From Planctomycetota bacterium (GTDB lineage Bacteria; Planctomycetota; MHYJ01; WSZJ01; JACPWG01), in assembly GCA_016220045.1 (NCBI GenBank), contig JACRIP010000338.1, positions 1-22,595 on the forward strand: 22,595 bases of DNA, given 5' to 3'. Within the stretch, counting starts at the first letter, position 1. Each line of letters begins with the position of its first letter. The notes beneath the pieces were generated by a model. It was not told the origin of the DNA and did not search any database. It was given only the letters and a program-made list of their open reading frames with translations. The translations under genes were made by a program, and so were the position numbers. Of the stretch, positions 7,628-15,772 are shown piece after piece.

Positions 7628-8041
7628 GGGGACCCTCATTTCGCGGCGTCGTTCGGAAGGGCCATCGAGCTGGCGGGTCGCATGTTCGCCGACATGTACC
7701 TCCGGACCCGGCCGAGCAGGTTCGCAGCACTCAAAGAAGCCGGGTTGCGGCGCGGTCGAACATGGCCGGGAGCAGCAGCAAGTTGAAAACGCCGTTCAAG
7801 ATGCGAGCATCGAAGCAAGCTGATGTTGAGCAACGAAGTTGCAGGGGTGGCCAGCAAGTCAACGCCCCGGGGGGCGCCTGGAGTGCATCTCCGCTCGGCG
7901 GCGTGGCGCAGCCTTGCGGGATCGCCGGAAACGGGAGGAGAGTGGAGACACCTTGGGGAGGAGGCGCGCAGCCCTTTGGGACAAAGGCGGGAGAGCGGGC
8001 GGTTGGGATGGATGAGCTGTCCCCTCGCCCGTGTGCCCTGC
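7628..8041. other. 414-base intergenic region upstream of the AAA+ pair
   Basis: No credible gene on either strand; the open frames here are continuations of shadows from neighbouring genes. It must contain the 3' end of the six-gene operon (last stop at 8042) and the start of the AAA+ transcript. It holds the dyad GCAACGAAGTTGC (7830-7842), the 14-mer CCGGGTTGCGGCGC (7740-7753), which also occurs upstream of the response regulator, a GC-rich hairpin CGCCCC/GGGGCG near 7862-7875 and a weak CCTTTG/CAAAGG stem near 7972-7986. No clear sigma-70 -35/-10 pair or U-tailed terminator was found. Confidence 0.55.
7830..7842. promoter_or_regulatory. Candidate operator dyad GCAAC-N3-GTTGC upstream of AAA+ pair
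   Basis: The perfect inverted repeat GCAACGAAGTTGC lies about 200 bases upstream of the paralogue B start. On the minus strand it is preceded by CCT, giving CCTGCAACnnnGTTGC. The same extended pattern occurs on the plus strand at 16932-16947, upstream of the response regulator. Binding function is inference. Confidence 0.3.
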
Positions 8042-9202
8042 TTACGCTGCGACGAGGTCCACGAGAGCCGCACCGTCGCGGACGAGATCGAGGAGGAGTT
8101 CCAAGCGCAGGAGAACCTCATCGCGGTTCCTGGGGGGCAGGTTCGGATTCCATTGGCGGCAGATCTCGATGATCCTCTCGGTCAGAGCCACGAGGGGCTG
8201 TAGTCGGCGAGCGTCTACGCTGGAGAGGCTGCGCCGTCGCTCGAACGCCAGGTCCCCCAGCCGACCCGTTTCGGTCATGACGTCGCGTAGGAGAGCCACC
8301 TGCGCGGGCGTCAAACTTGTATCCGACCTGAGTTGGATGGCGACCGATTCCAGCGCGGCCTTTGTTCTGCCCAGGTGTTGAATCACCGTTCCCAGATCAT
8401 GGAATGGATCAGGCCCGCCAGCCGCGCGAATCGCCGCCCAGAGGCGAAGCGAGGAGTCCAGGTCTGCCAGCACAAGTTGGCGAATTCGTCCAAGAGTTGC
8501 GCTCGCTTCGGCACAGGGAGGCTCCTGGGAAAGGCGTCGCCGGGCCTCCGCGACGTCTGCGTTCAGGAGCGCGAGTGGAACTCGCGTATGCGCACGCAAG
8601 GAGGGCTCCAGAAACCACTCGAACCGGACGAGGGTTTGCGACCACATCGAGCCAGGCTCCAGCAGCGCCCGGGCGCGGAGGGGTGAAATGGGCGTCGAAT
8701 CACCGCTCCCCAGGTCATGGCTGACGGGCCGGCGTATCCGCTCCCAGGCATCGAGAACGGCGTCCGGGGAAGTCGCGCCGCAGGTCCGAGGGCATGGCCC
8801 CCCCCAACGCAGGGGGCCGGTGGCCGGCACCGCGCAGGGCACGGTGGCAGCCACAGACCGGAGGATGTCGGCCAAGAGGGGCATCCCCGGAAGGACCGTC
8901 GTAGAGTGGAGCCAGTGGGCGCAGTTCCGAACCGAGCCAGGCCCTTGGAGCGGCGCCGCGATGCCGGGCAAGCAGAGGACGACCAAGTGCCCGGCCTGCG
9001 GGCGCGCACTCTCGCAACGGGCCGCGATTATCGATTGGAAGGCCTCAGACGGCGACGATCCCTCCACCTCCCTGACAATCGTCGCCGCACATTCGCGGAA
9101 CTCCGGCGTTCCCGTGAGTTCCGCCCCCAGCAGGGCCAGAACACGCCGCAGGGCTTCGCCAACCGGCCCGACGATGTCTACACGCACGGCGGGGAACTGC
9201 AT
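8042..9202 (-). CDS. 386-residue protein of unknown function, last gene of the Gat/PurF operon
   Basis: I do not recognise a family. The ATG at 9202 has no good ribosome site. The frame is the same as that of the upstream PurF-like gene: the seven codons between its TAG (9226-9224) and this ATG are in frame and coding-like (TEIAETL). The N-terminal third alternates predicted strand and helix (VRVDIVGP, ALRRVLALLGAEL, GHLVVLCLPGIA), loosely like a degenerate receiver or other Rossmann-like fold. No acidic phosphoacceptor set is evident. Residues of about 200-386 are mostly helical with Leu/Ala/Arg-rich heptad-like stretches. It may be a partner or regulator of the amidotransferase proteins. 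It could instead be made as a C-terminal extension of the PurF-like protein by stop readthrough. Confidence 0.7.
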   Translation of the reverse strand: MQFPAVRVDIVGPVGEALRRVLALLGAELTGTPEFRECAATIVREVEGSSPSEAFQSIIAARCESARPQAGHLVVLCLPGIAAPLQGPGSVRNCAHWLHSTTVLPGMPLLADILRSVAATVPCAVPATGPLRWGGPCPRTCGATSPDAVLDAWERIRRPVSHDLGSGDSTPISPLRARALLEPGSMWSQTLVRFEWFLEPSLRAHTRVPLALLNADVAEARRRLSQEPPCAEASATLGRIRQLVLADLDSSLRLWAAIRAAGGPDPFHDLGTVIQHLGRTKAALESVAIQLRSDTSLTPAQVALLRDVMTETGRLGDLAFERRRSLSSVDARRLQPLVALTERIIEICRQWNPNLPPRNRDEVLLRLELLLDLVRDGAALVDLVAA

Positions 9203-9223
9203 GAGGGTCTCGGCGATTTCGGT

Positions 9224-11440
9224 CTAGGGGTTTGGCGGCGGTGGCCAGTCGCTGGGATCGAAGTCTTGCATGATCCAGTGCCGATAGGAGTCGCGCATCT
9301 CCGGCTCTGTCCACAGGCCGGGTGGCGGCTCCTTTCTCATGTTGCCCACGAGATCCGTCGTGCAGATCGGGCACCACTGCGCATTCCGCTTCGAATCCGG
9401 CTTGACGCCCATGGGGAGATCGCGGGGAGCAAACTCAGGTTCACGCCGTACCTTCTTAAGTCCGGCCGGCGACAAGTACTCGATCCCGACGAAGTTCTGG
9501 GAGTACTTCGCCGTCATCTCCGCTGCGAATTGATCACCCCCCCGACGAAGATCCTTTTTCTTCGGCATGGCGACGCCGAAGCTGCATGCGTTGAGGAAGG
9601 GTGGGAATGCGACGCGCAGGTGGACGCGAATCCTCGCCTTCGAGATGTTCTCAAGACGCCAGTTCCCCTGCTCCTGGCTTTGTTTCGCCTTATCAACGAT
9701 GCGCTCAATGGCCATGCGCGTGATGTCGTGATGGATGATCGAGTGCTGGAGCAGAATCACGTTGCGGTGATTCAGCGCCGATTCGATGGCGAACATCTGC
9801 TGCCGCAACATCTCCTCGCGGCGCCGCTCATCGCCTTCGAGCTCCGGCCTGCCGAGAAAACGATTGAAGAAAAGGCCCTCTACCAATGGGTAGCCCGTGT
9901 AGCGGCTGTACCCTAGCGCCGGAGCGAACAACTCCGGCCCCAGCGGGATGACGACGGGCGTCAGATACTCGGCAAGTCGATCGTAGCCGTCGGGCGCTTT
10001 GTCGTCATCGGACTCCTTGTTCAGAACCGTGATACCGGACCAGTCCTCGCCCGGCAGGCAGAGCTTGCCGAGCTGATCGATGATCGATTCCCTTTTTTCG
10101 TTACTCAGAATGACAACAGGGGGGAGCGAGCGCTGCTCGATCTTTAGCTCTTGGAATTTGCGCAGGAATTCGCGACCGCCCGCTTCTGCGTTTGCGAATG
10201 TCCAGTCGAGGATGATGAGCTCCGGTTGCGCATTACCCCGGGCCAGTCCCCGAAGGGCGTCTTGAATCTCCACCTTTGTATCCAGTCGATCCTCGGCGGC
10301 CTTCCTCATCCGCTCCCGCAGGTTCTCGAAGACGTTCGGATCTAGATCAAACGATTCCGACAGCGTAGTTGCTACAGCATCGAGATATCGAGTGCGGACA
10401 TCTGCTTCTTGGTCATCGACGATCAGCGTATGGGGGAATAGAGTGCGGACGCGATCAGCCTTGGCGTGGTCCTCGGTCGCAAGCTCCTGTCCGAGGCGTT
10501 GCCTGAACCCATGAGCCTCGATCCCGAAGACACGGCTATCGGATCGAGCGAAAAAGGCGAGCTCGTATTGGCAACGACGCTCCCCAGCCGCCGGCAGGCC
10601 GGGGATCTGTCGGGGGGAACCGGCGTGCTGCGGGCTCGAAATCGCGAGGGTAGGCTTGACCAGGGCGGGATCCGTGCTGGAAGCCTCCAGGAGATGCCCG
10701 GGCGGAATCTCCCGCCAGGTGCCGACCGGAAAACCGAGCGCGTCCAGGGCACACGTTTCAGAGGCGACGACCAGGCGATCCCCATCGCAGGCGTATACCA
10801 TAGGGTGATAGCCATATGGGTCGCGAACCGCGTAGAGGACACCCTGTGCGTAGAGCACGAGACAGTAAGAGCCGCGCAGGCGAGGGAGTCTCATCTTCAG
10901 CGTGTCCCGCAGGCTCGGCGGTTTTTTGGCTTTCTTCTCGCCCTGCAATCGTCGCGCGATCAGGAATGGTGCGAGCAGGCCTGTGTCCGAAGTGTTGTCT
11001 GCACAGTGACCCAGGTCCGAGATCAGCTCTTGATCGAGGAAGTCCCGGTCGACATCACCGTTGTGCACGAGGGCCAGCGGCCCGAAACGAGTCGAGCTGT
11101 AGTGAAATGGATGCGCGTTGCGGAGATCCGGTTCTCCGGTGGTCGGGAAGCGGACGTGCCCGAGCGCGAGGATGCCTCCGAGGCCCCGGGCTCGCTCTGG
11201 GCTGAACACCGAGTGAACGGGTCCGATCCCTTTTTCGCATTTTGAGTCCCACTTGTTCCCCTTCAGCGGCCTGGCGGCCGCGATCCCGCAGCATTGCTCT
11301 CCGCGGTGCTGGAGCGCGATCATCGCGCTGCGCGCCAGCTCTGCCGCGCGTGGCGTTGGGTCCGCCCCGCCCTGCGCCGCCGCCTCCTTCTTCAGCAAGA
11401 CGCCGACTACGCCGCACTTATGGCCGAGCAAGCTGCCCAC
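9224..11440 (-). CDS. PurF homologue with inserted receiver domain and degenerate PRPP loop
   Basis: A 738-residue protein. GTG start at 11440 with AGGAGG eight bases upstream. Residues 9-320 form a class II glutamine amidotransferase: Cys9 after an 8-residue putative propeptide (CGVVGVL), LQHRGEQCCG, GHVRFPTTGEPDLRNAHPF 94-112, HNGD 126-129, SDTG, VRDPYGYHP, VASETCALDALG, CQYELAFFARSDS. Residues of about 336-492 form a receiver domain (VDD 341-343, LD412, ILS446, K475) placed exactly where PurF passes from glutaminase to phosphoribosyltransferase. Residues of about 495-665 are PurF-like again (VVIPLGPELFAPALGYSR, FFNRFLGR, AFPPFLNACSFGVAMP). The PRPP loop, normally LVDDSIVRGTT, reads LLQHSIIHHDIT. 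A C-terminal tail contains CPICTTD. Glutaminase activity is therefore plausible; PRPP transfer is unlikely. A phosphorylation-controlled ammonia supplier or sensor is inferred. Confidence 0.9.
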   Translation of the reverse strand: MGSLLGHKCGVVGVLLKKEAAAQGGADPTPRAAELARSAMIALQHRGEQCCGIAAARPLKGNKWDSKCEKGIGPVHSVFSPERARGLGGILALGHVRFPTTGEPDLRNAHPFHYSSTRFGPLALVHNGDVDRDFLDQELISDLGHCADNTSDTGLLAPFLIARRLQGEKKAKKPPSLRDTLKMRLPRLRGSYCLVLYAQGVLYAVRDPYGYHPMVYACDGDRLVVASETCALDALGFPVGTWREIPPGHLLEASSTDPALVKPTLAISSPQHAGSPRQIPGLPAAGERRCQYELAFFARSDSRVFGIEAHGFRQRLGQELATEDHAKADRVRTLFPHTLIVDDQEADVRTRYLDAVATTLSESFDLDPNVFENLRERMRKAAEDRLDTKVEIQDALRGLARGNAQPELIILDWTFANAEAGGREFLRKFQELKIEQRSLPPVVILSNEKRESIIDQLGKLCLPGEDWSGITVLNKESDDDKAPDGYDRLAEYLTPVVIPLGPELFAPALGYSRYTGYPLVEGLFFNRFLGRPELEGDERRREEMLRQQMFAIESALNHRNVILLQHSIIHHDITRMAIERIVDKAKQSQEQGNWRLENISKARIRVHLRVAFPPFLNACSFGVAMPKKKDLRRGGDQFAAEMTAKYSQNFVGIEYLSPAGLKKVRREPEFAPRDLPMGVKPDSKRNAQWCPICTTDLVGNMRKEPPPGLWTEPEMRDSYRHWIMQDFDPSDWPPPPNP

Positions 11441-11448
11441 GATCTCAG

Positions 11449-11454
11449 CCTCCT
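11449..11454 (-). promoter_or_regulatory. Ribosome binding site fixing the GTG start of the PurF-receiver gene
   Basis: A perfect AGGAGG eight bases before GTG 11440, overlapping the TAG stop (11455-11453) of the 238-residue gene. It places Cys9 near the N-terminus, as class II glutaminases require. Confidence 0.85.
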
Positions 11455-12169
11455 ATATCAGAGATTTTGCTGCCACCTTGACGATGTTGAGCGCATCGCC
11501 CGCCGCACGCAAGGAGTTGACGAGCGTCTGGACGTCCAAGTGACCCGATGCGGTACGAGCAGGCCTCTCGCTCTGGAGGACCGCGCGCAAGGTCCGCTCC
11601 AACTGATTCCAGGATTCACGAAGACGGCCCACCGCGTCCTCGCACCGGAGACACTTTCCCAAAAGCACCACGGCTCGCGAGCTTGCGCAAAGCGCCGGCC
11701 ATCTTGATTCGATCAGTAGATCGTCTACGCTTCGACCGCCGAGGATGCGGCGCACCCTCTGCGCGCGCAAGTCCGCTCTCCCCGGCCTCAGTTGCGCTTT
11801 CGCGTACTTCCAGAGATCCGTCTCGGTGATCCCCGGAAGCCCATGATTACTATCCCGTCCGAGTGCGTTGGCTTTCTCCCTCAACTCTCGCACCGCGTCT
11901 TCCAGGCTCGCGAACACCAGCACCAGCCGTCCTGTCGTTCCCCCGCGCTCCTGCTGCCGCTCCTGCAGGCGCCCCAGGATCTCGGCCAGATTCGGCGGCA
12001 TCGACAGCAGCAGCGCCTCGTAGTCTCCCGCGTCTCCCACCGCTTCCTCCGGAACCGCGGGCCGGGCCAGATCGCACACTCCGGCCACGACGGGAGCCGC
12101 CGTACCCCTCACGACCTCCAGTACGCGGCACAGCGCCTGCGAAAACGGTCCCGCCGTGCAACCCTTCAC
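11453..12169 (-). CDS. 238-residue protein of unknown function between GatB-like and PurF-receiver genes
   Basis: The start is GTG 12169, overlapping the gatB TGA in a GTGA junction, a common coupled start. A longer frame upstream would run inside gatB and is low-complexity Gly/Arg, so it is rejected. I recognise no family. The protein looks largely helical: residues of about 45-95 (YEALLLSMPPNLAEILGRLQ, LVFASLEDAVRELREKANAL) and about 175-238 (LRESWNQLERTLRAVLQ, LVNSLRAAGDALNIVK) could form coiled coils. Five cysteines occur (CTAG, LCRV, VCDL, ALCAS, KCLRC) but no metal motif. It is not GatC-like in length or sequence, although its position is where an accessory subunit would be expected. 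Confidence 0.75.
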   Translation of the reverse strand: MKGCTAGPFSQALCRVLEVVRGTAAPVVAGVCDLARPAVPEEAVGDAGDYEALLLSMPPNLAEILGRLQERQQERGGTTGRLVLVFASLEDAVRELREKANALGRDSNHGLPGITETDLWKYAKAQLRPGRADLRAQRVRRILGGRSVDDLLIESRWPALCASSRAVVLLGKCLRCEDAVGRLRESWNQLERTLRAVLQSERPARTASGHLDVQTLVNSLRAAGDALNIVKVAAKSLI

Positions 12170-13785
12170 TCCGCGTCCCCCCGCAATTCCCCTCGCAACT
12201 CCGCGCGCAACTTGGCAACCTCCGCCTGTACCTGGGCCCCGTCGCATGCGCCCCGGGTCCGGCGCATCACCGCACCCACGATCGCCTGCTCCACCCCGTG
12301 CCGGCCGCGCTTCAAGTCCTCGGCTAGCGCCGGCTTCTCCGCCAGCACCGCACGCACGTGGGCCGCCATGGCAGCGGTATCCGCGGCGACCAACCAGCCC
12401 TGGGTCCGCGCGATCTCCAGCGGGTCCACTCCCTGCGCAACCGCCGCACCCAGAATCTCGGTGTAGGCCCGTTCCCGGGGCACCTGTTTGGTCCCCACCA
12501 ACTCGATCACCCGTGCCAGCGCCGGCACTACCGCGCTCGGCGTGCCGGCCCGCACGACCGCGTCCCAATGCTCCGGACGCAGATTCTGCAGCACGGTGCC
12601 TGGGCCCGAGCCCGCTCCTCCCCCCAGATCGAGCACTCCCTGCAGATAGGCGCCGCGGTCGGCCAGGAAGACCATCTGAAACACTTGCGCCGGCGTTAGG
12701 CCCGCCCGTCCGGCCAGGTGCTCGACCAGAGCTTCCGGCGCCCGTTCCGCCGGCGCGGGAACCCGGAACAGCCTCCCCTCCGCCACCGCCCGCCGATAGG
12801 CCGCGTCGAGCGCGCGCTGACCCGGCAGCGAGCGCTCCGCCTCGCTGATCGGCTCCGAACTCCTCACCGGTTGCGGCGGCAAGTCCGGCTCCGGCATGTG
12901 CGAATACTCCTCGGTCCCCGCCTTTTCGCGCAGATCCTCAAGCTTCTCCCTCTCCTCGTTCCATCGCCAGGTGCGCGACTCCGGCGTTCTCCCCCCGTCC
13001 AGTTCGCCTCGATAGAACTCCGCGGCCTCCGTCAGCGACTTCACGACGTTCGACGCCGCATTCAGATTCTTGATCTCCATCTTGGGGTAGAGTCCCGGCC
13101 GCCTCGCGGTTCCGCCCGGCCCCGCCGTGGGACGCAGCGAGAAGTTGACGTCGCAGCGCATCTCTCCGAGCTCGAAGCGCGCACGCGAGACGCCGAGAAA
13201 GCGCAGCACGCCCTGCACCCAGCGCAGGAAGCTCTCGGCTGCCCGCGCGGACCGGAGGTCCGGCTCGGTGACGATTTCGATCAGGGGAATACCGCAGCGA
13301 TTGAAATCCAGCTCGGACGCGCCGGCCGCGTGCTTAAGCCGCGCCGCGTCTTCCTCCATGTGGATGCGCCGGATGCGCGCGCCGCACCCGGCCGGGGCGA
13401 ACCCCGCCCCGCCCGCGCCCTCCGTTGGCTCGCCCCGTGCCGCGGGCTGGAGTTTCAGCGCCGATCCCCGCCCCAGCGGGACATGGAACTGCGTGATCTG
13501 GAAGTTCTTCGGCAGGTCCGCGTAGAAATAGTGTTTTCTGTCGAACCTCAACTCGGTTGCGCAGTCGCAGCCCAAGGCCTCGACCGCGGCCAGGGCCAGG
13601 TCCACGGCTCCTTGATTCACCCGCGGCAGGGCCCCAGGGTATCCCAGGCAGATGGGGCAGGCCTGTCGATTCGCGTCCGCCGGTCCGTCCGCGTGCGTCG
13701 CCAGGCAGGCGCAGAACAGCTTGGTGCGCGTCGCCAATTGCACATGTACTTCCAGGCCGATGATCAGCTCGTACGGCGCCGACAT
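12166..13785 (-). CDS. gatB: Divergent GatB (aspartyl/glutamyl-tRNA amidotransferase subunit B family)
   Basis: A 539-residue protein; ATG 13785 has AGGAGG seven bases upstream. GatB signatures in order: IIGLEVHVQLATRTKLFC 8-25, CPICLGYPGALPRVNQG 43-59 (zinc-site cysteines with C25/C27), RKHYFYADLPKNFQITQ 83-99, RIRRIHMEEDAARLKH 137-152, DFNRCGIPLIEIVTEPDL 160-177, GEMRCDVNFSLRP 207-219, KMEIKNLNAASNVVKSL 235-251. The usually strict segment MRSKEEAxDYRYFPEPDLPP reads LREKAGTEEYSHMPEPDLPP at 285-304, a marked divergence. The tail of about 230 residues matches the helical/YqeY-like C-terminal region. In GatCAB this subunit activates the glutamyl group on Glu-tRNA(Gln) with ATP and amidates it. 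Whether this copy does so, or has another acceptor, is open. Four-base gap after gatA; no gatC is nearby. Confidence 0.88.
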   Translation of the reverse strand: MSAPYELIIGLEVHVQLATRTKLFCACLATHADGPADANRQACPICLGYPGALPRVNQGAVDLALAAVEALGCDCATELRFDRKHYFYADLPKNFQITQFHVPLGRGSALKLQPAARGEPTEGAGGAGFAPAGCGARIRRIHMEEDAARLKHAAGASELDFNRCGIPLIEIVTEPDLRSARAAESFLRWVQGVLRFLGVSRARFELGEMRCDVNFSLRPTAGPGGTARRPGLYPKMEIKNLNAASNVVKSLTEAAEFYRGELDGGRTPESRTWRWNEEREKLEDLREKAGTEEYSHMPEPDLPPQPVRSSEPISEAERSLPGQRALDAAYRRAVAEGRLFRVPAPAERAPEALVEHLAGRAGLTPAQVFQMVFLADRGAYLQGVLDLGGGAGSGPGTVLQNLRPEHWDAVVRAGTPSAVVPALARVIELVGTKQVPRERAYTEILGAAVAQGVDPLEIARTQGWLVAADTAAMAAHVRAVLAEKPALAEDLKRGRHGVEQAIVGAVMRRTRGACDGAQVQAEVAKLRAELRGELRGDAE

Positions 13786-13789
13786 CCGT

Positions 13790-15772
13790 CTACCTCCTGC
13801 TCGGTGGACGATTCCCATTCCACCCCGACGCGCGCTCGAAGTCATGTGCCAGGCCGAGCAGATCCCAGTCGCGGTACATCGGCCCGATGAACTGCAGGCC
13901 CACTGGTAGGGGCAGGGCCTGCGTCGAATCCAGGCCGGCCGGGACGCTGATCGCCGGCAGCCCGGCCAGGTTTGCGCCGACCGTCAATTCGTCGGAGCGC
14001 TGCATGGTCACCGTGTCTGAGAAGCCCCCGAAGCGAAACGCGGGCGTCGGCGTCGTCGGCGTGATGAGGGCGTCCAGCTTGTGGGTTGTGAACACGCGCG
14101 TGTAATCCTCGCGGATCTGCGCCCGTGCGCGCTGCGCCGCGAGAAAAATCTGTTCATAGTTCGCGCCGCGCAACACATTGTAACCCTGGAGGATGCGCTG
14201 CTTGGGCTGGGCGCCCAACCCCTGCATGCGGGCGAGCGCGCGGGCTTCCTCGAACCCCACCTTCGCGGCCGCGGGCTCACGGTCGAAGACGGTCCCGCCG
14301 AAGCGCGCTAGATTCGAGGCGGCCTCCGCGCGGGAAACCACCAGATAGCAGGGGATGGCGAACCGCGTGTGGTAGAGCGAGACCACCTCGATGGTGGCGC
14401 CCAGCTCCTGCAAAACACCCACCGCACGCTGAAGGCAGCCCGCCACGCCCGGGTATTTGCGGAAGCGATACCGCTCGGCGTCGCATGCTCGCGGCGTCAG
14501 CACGTCCTGGAGCATGGTCGGGAGGTCGCCGTAGTCGGGGTCCTCGAAGTAGAACTCGATCGGCAACCCCAGGCGCAGGCCATCGAGGCGACCGCTTCGC
14601 CGGGAGAGCGCCGCGGCTCCTCCGCCCAGCTTCGCCCCGGAGAGGGTGGCGTCGCGGCCATCGGGGCCGGCCATGCACTCGAACAGGTGCGCGGCGTCGA
14701 GGACGTCGCGGGTCAGGGGGCCGACGCAATCGAGGGAGGATGCGAAGGCGATGAGACCCCAGCGCGAGATCATCCCGTAGCTCGGCTTGAAGCCCACCAC
14801 GCCGCAGAAGGACGCGGGCTGCCGGATCGATCCCCCGGTATCCGACCCGAGTGCGAGGATTGCCTGTCCGTCCGCCACTGCCGCCGCGGACCCGCCGCTC
14901 GACCCGCCCGGTACGCGCTCCGTGTCCCATGGGTTGCGCGTCGAAGGTTGCCAGGCCGAGCTCTCGGTCGAAGACCCGAAGGTGAACTCATCCAGGTTCG
15001 ACTTGCCGATCACGATGGCACCCTCGGCCCGCAGTCGCGCCACGCAGGTGGCATCGTAGGGCGAGAGGAAGTTTGTCAGCACCTTTGAAGCACACGTGGT
15101 GCGCCCCTGCGCCGTGCAGAGAACATCCTTCACGGCCAGGGGAATACCCCAGAACCGGCCCGGCGCGGCGCCGCGGTCCAGCGCCCGATCTTGTTCCTCG
15201 GCCTGTTCCTGGGCCTGTTCCAGCAACGTCTCGATATAGGCCCGGACGGGCTTACGGCGGTTCGCAGCGCGGAACGCGGCAAGGTTCTCTCGGACTTCCT
15301 TGGCGCTTCTGAGAGCCCGGTACTGCTGGATCAGGAAGGAGGGCAGTTCGTCGGGTATCCGTTGATCCTGCCCCTCCATGCAGGAGAGCATCACCGACAG
15401 ACCGTGGGCGGAGGGCGTTGCGAGGAGGTAGCCTTCCAGTTCCGGCAACCCGGCGCGCGGTGACAGGAGCCGCGCGAGCACGGTCGATTCGAGGTGCCCG
15501 GCGCCGCCCGAAAGCGCCAGCCGCAGATCGCTGAGCTCCAAATCATCGGCGCCGCGTCGCTCCTCGGGCGTACGCGCGAGGACCGGCAGCCACGGCTTGC
15601 TCACGGGTGCGGACCGGCCGTTCGGTTCGGGGTAGTCCAGCGGCCCGGCCGGCACGTCGGCACGGATGCGCCGGCAGACGGCGCTTACGATCTCGGAGGG
15701 TCGCACCTCCCGCCGGACGAGCAACTCGTGGAGTTCGTGTGCCGTTCGCACGGAAAGGTCACTGCTGTCCAC
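13790..15772 (-). CDS. gatA: GatA-like amidase with about 135-residue N-terminal insertion
   Basis: A 660-residue protein; typical GatA is about 480-500. The start chosen is GTG 15772 with GGAGG six bases upstream; a longer frame to 15907 overlaps the response regulator and looks non-coding. Residues 7-36 match the GatA N-terminal helices (LSVRTAHELHELL, PSEIVSAVCRRI). Residues of about 38-173 are extra and unrecognised (includes YLLATPSAHGLSVMLSCMEG). GatA resumes at PVRAYIETLL 175. The amidase-signature Ser-cisSer-Lys set is intact: K215 in LAVKD, S291/S292 in VPGGSSGGSAAA, S315 in GSDTGGSIRQPASFCGVVGF. The C-terminal motifs LDALITPTTPTPAF and LTVGANLAGLPAISVP are also intact. It should hydrolyse glutamine or another amide to release ammonia. 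It overlaps the response regulator gene by 14 bases, implying coupled translation. Confidence 0.9.
   Translation of the reverse strand: MDSSDLSVRTAHELHELLVRREVRPSEIVSAVCRRIRADVPAGPLDYPEPNGRSAPVSKPWLPVLARTPEERRGADDLELSDLRLALSGGAGHLESTVLARLLSPRAGLPELEGYLLATPSAHGLSVMLSCMEGQDQRIPDELPSFLIQQYRALRSAKEVRENLAAFRAANRRKPVRAYIETLLEQAQEQAEEQDRALDRGAAPGRFWGIPLAVKDVLCTAQGRTTCASKVLTNFLSPYDATCVARLRAEGAIVIGKSNLDEFTFGSSTESSAWQPSTRNPWDTERVPGGSSGGSAAAVADGQAILALGSDTGGSIRQPASFCGVVGFKPSYGMISRWGLIAFASSLDCVGPLTRDVLDAAHLFECMAGPDGRDATLSGAKLGGGAAALSRRSGRLDGLRLGLPIEFYFEDPDYGDLPTMLQDVLTPRACDAERYRFRKYPGVAGCLQRAVGVLQELGATIEVVSLYHTRFAIPCYLVVSRAEAASNLARFGGTVFDREPAAAKVGFEEARALARMQGLGAQPKQRILQGYNVLRGANYEQIFLAAQRARAQIREDYTRVFTTHKLDALITPTTPTPAFRFGGFSDTVTMQRSDELTVGANLAGLPAISVPAGLDSTQALPLPVGLQFIGPMYRDWDLLGLAHDFERASGWNGNRPPSRR
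13793..13798 (-). promoter_or_regulatory. Ribosome binding site of gatB-like gene
   Basis: AGGAGG directly before the gatA-like TAG stop and seven bases before ATG 13785. It excludes the longer in-frame start at 13845. Confidence 0.8.

Noticed and set aside
7636..8121. Minus-strand 161-codon open frame between the operon and the AAA+ pair
   Set aside because: It begins inside the 386-residue gene in another frame, is Ser/Arg/Pro-rich without motifs, and ends past the start of the AAA+ leader; treated as intergenic.
9224..11440. Ordinary purF for purine synthesis
   Set aside because: The PRPP loop is replaced and a receiver domain is inserted; the neighbours are gat genes and a response regulator, not pur genes.
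11453..12169. GatC
   Set aside because: GatC is about 95 residues with recognisable helices and motifs; this 238-residue protein shows no such similarity.
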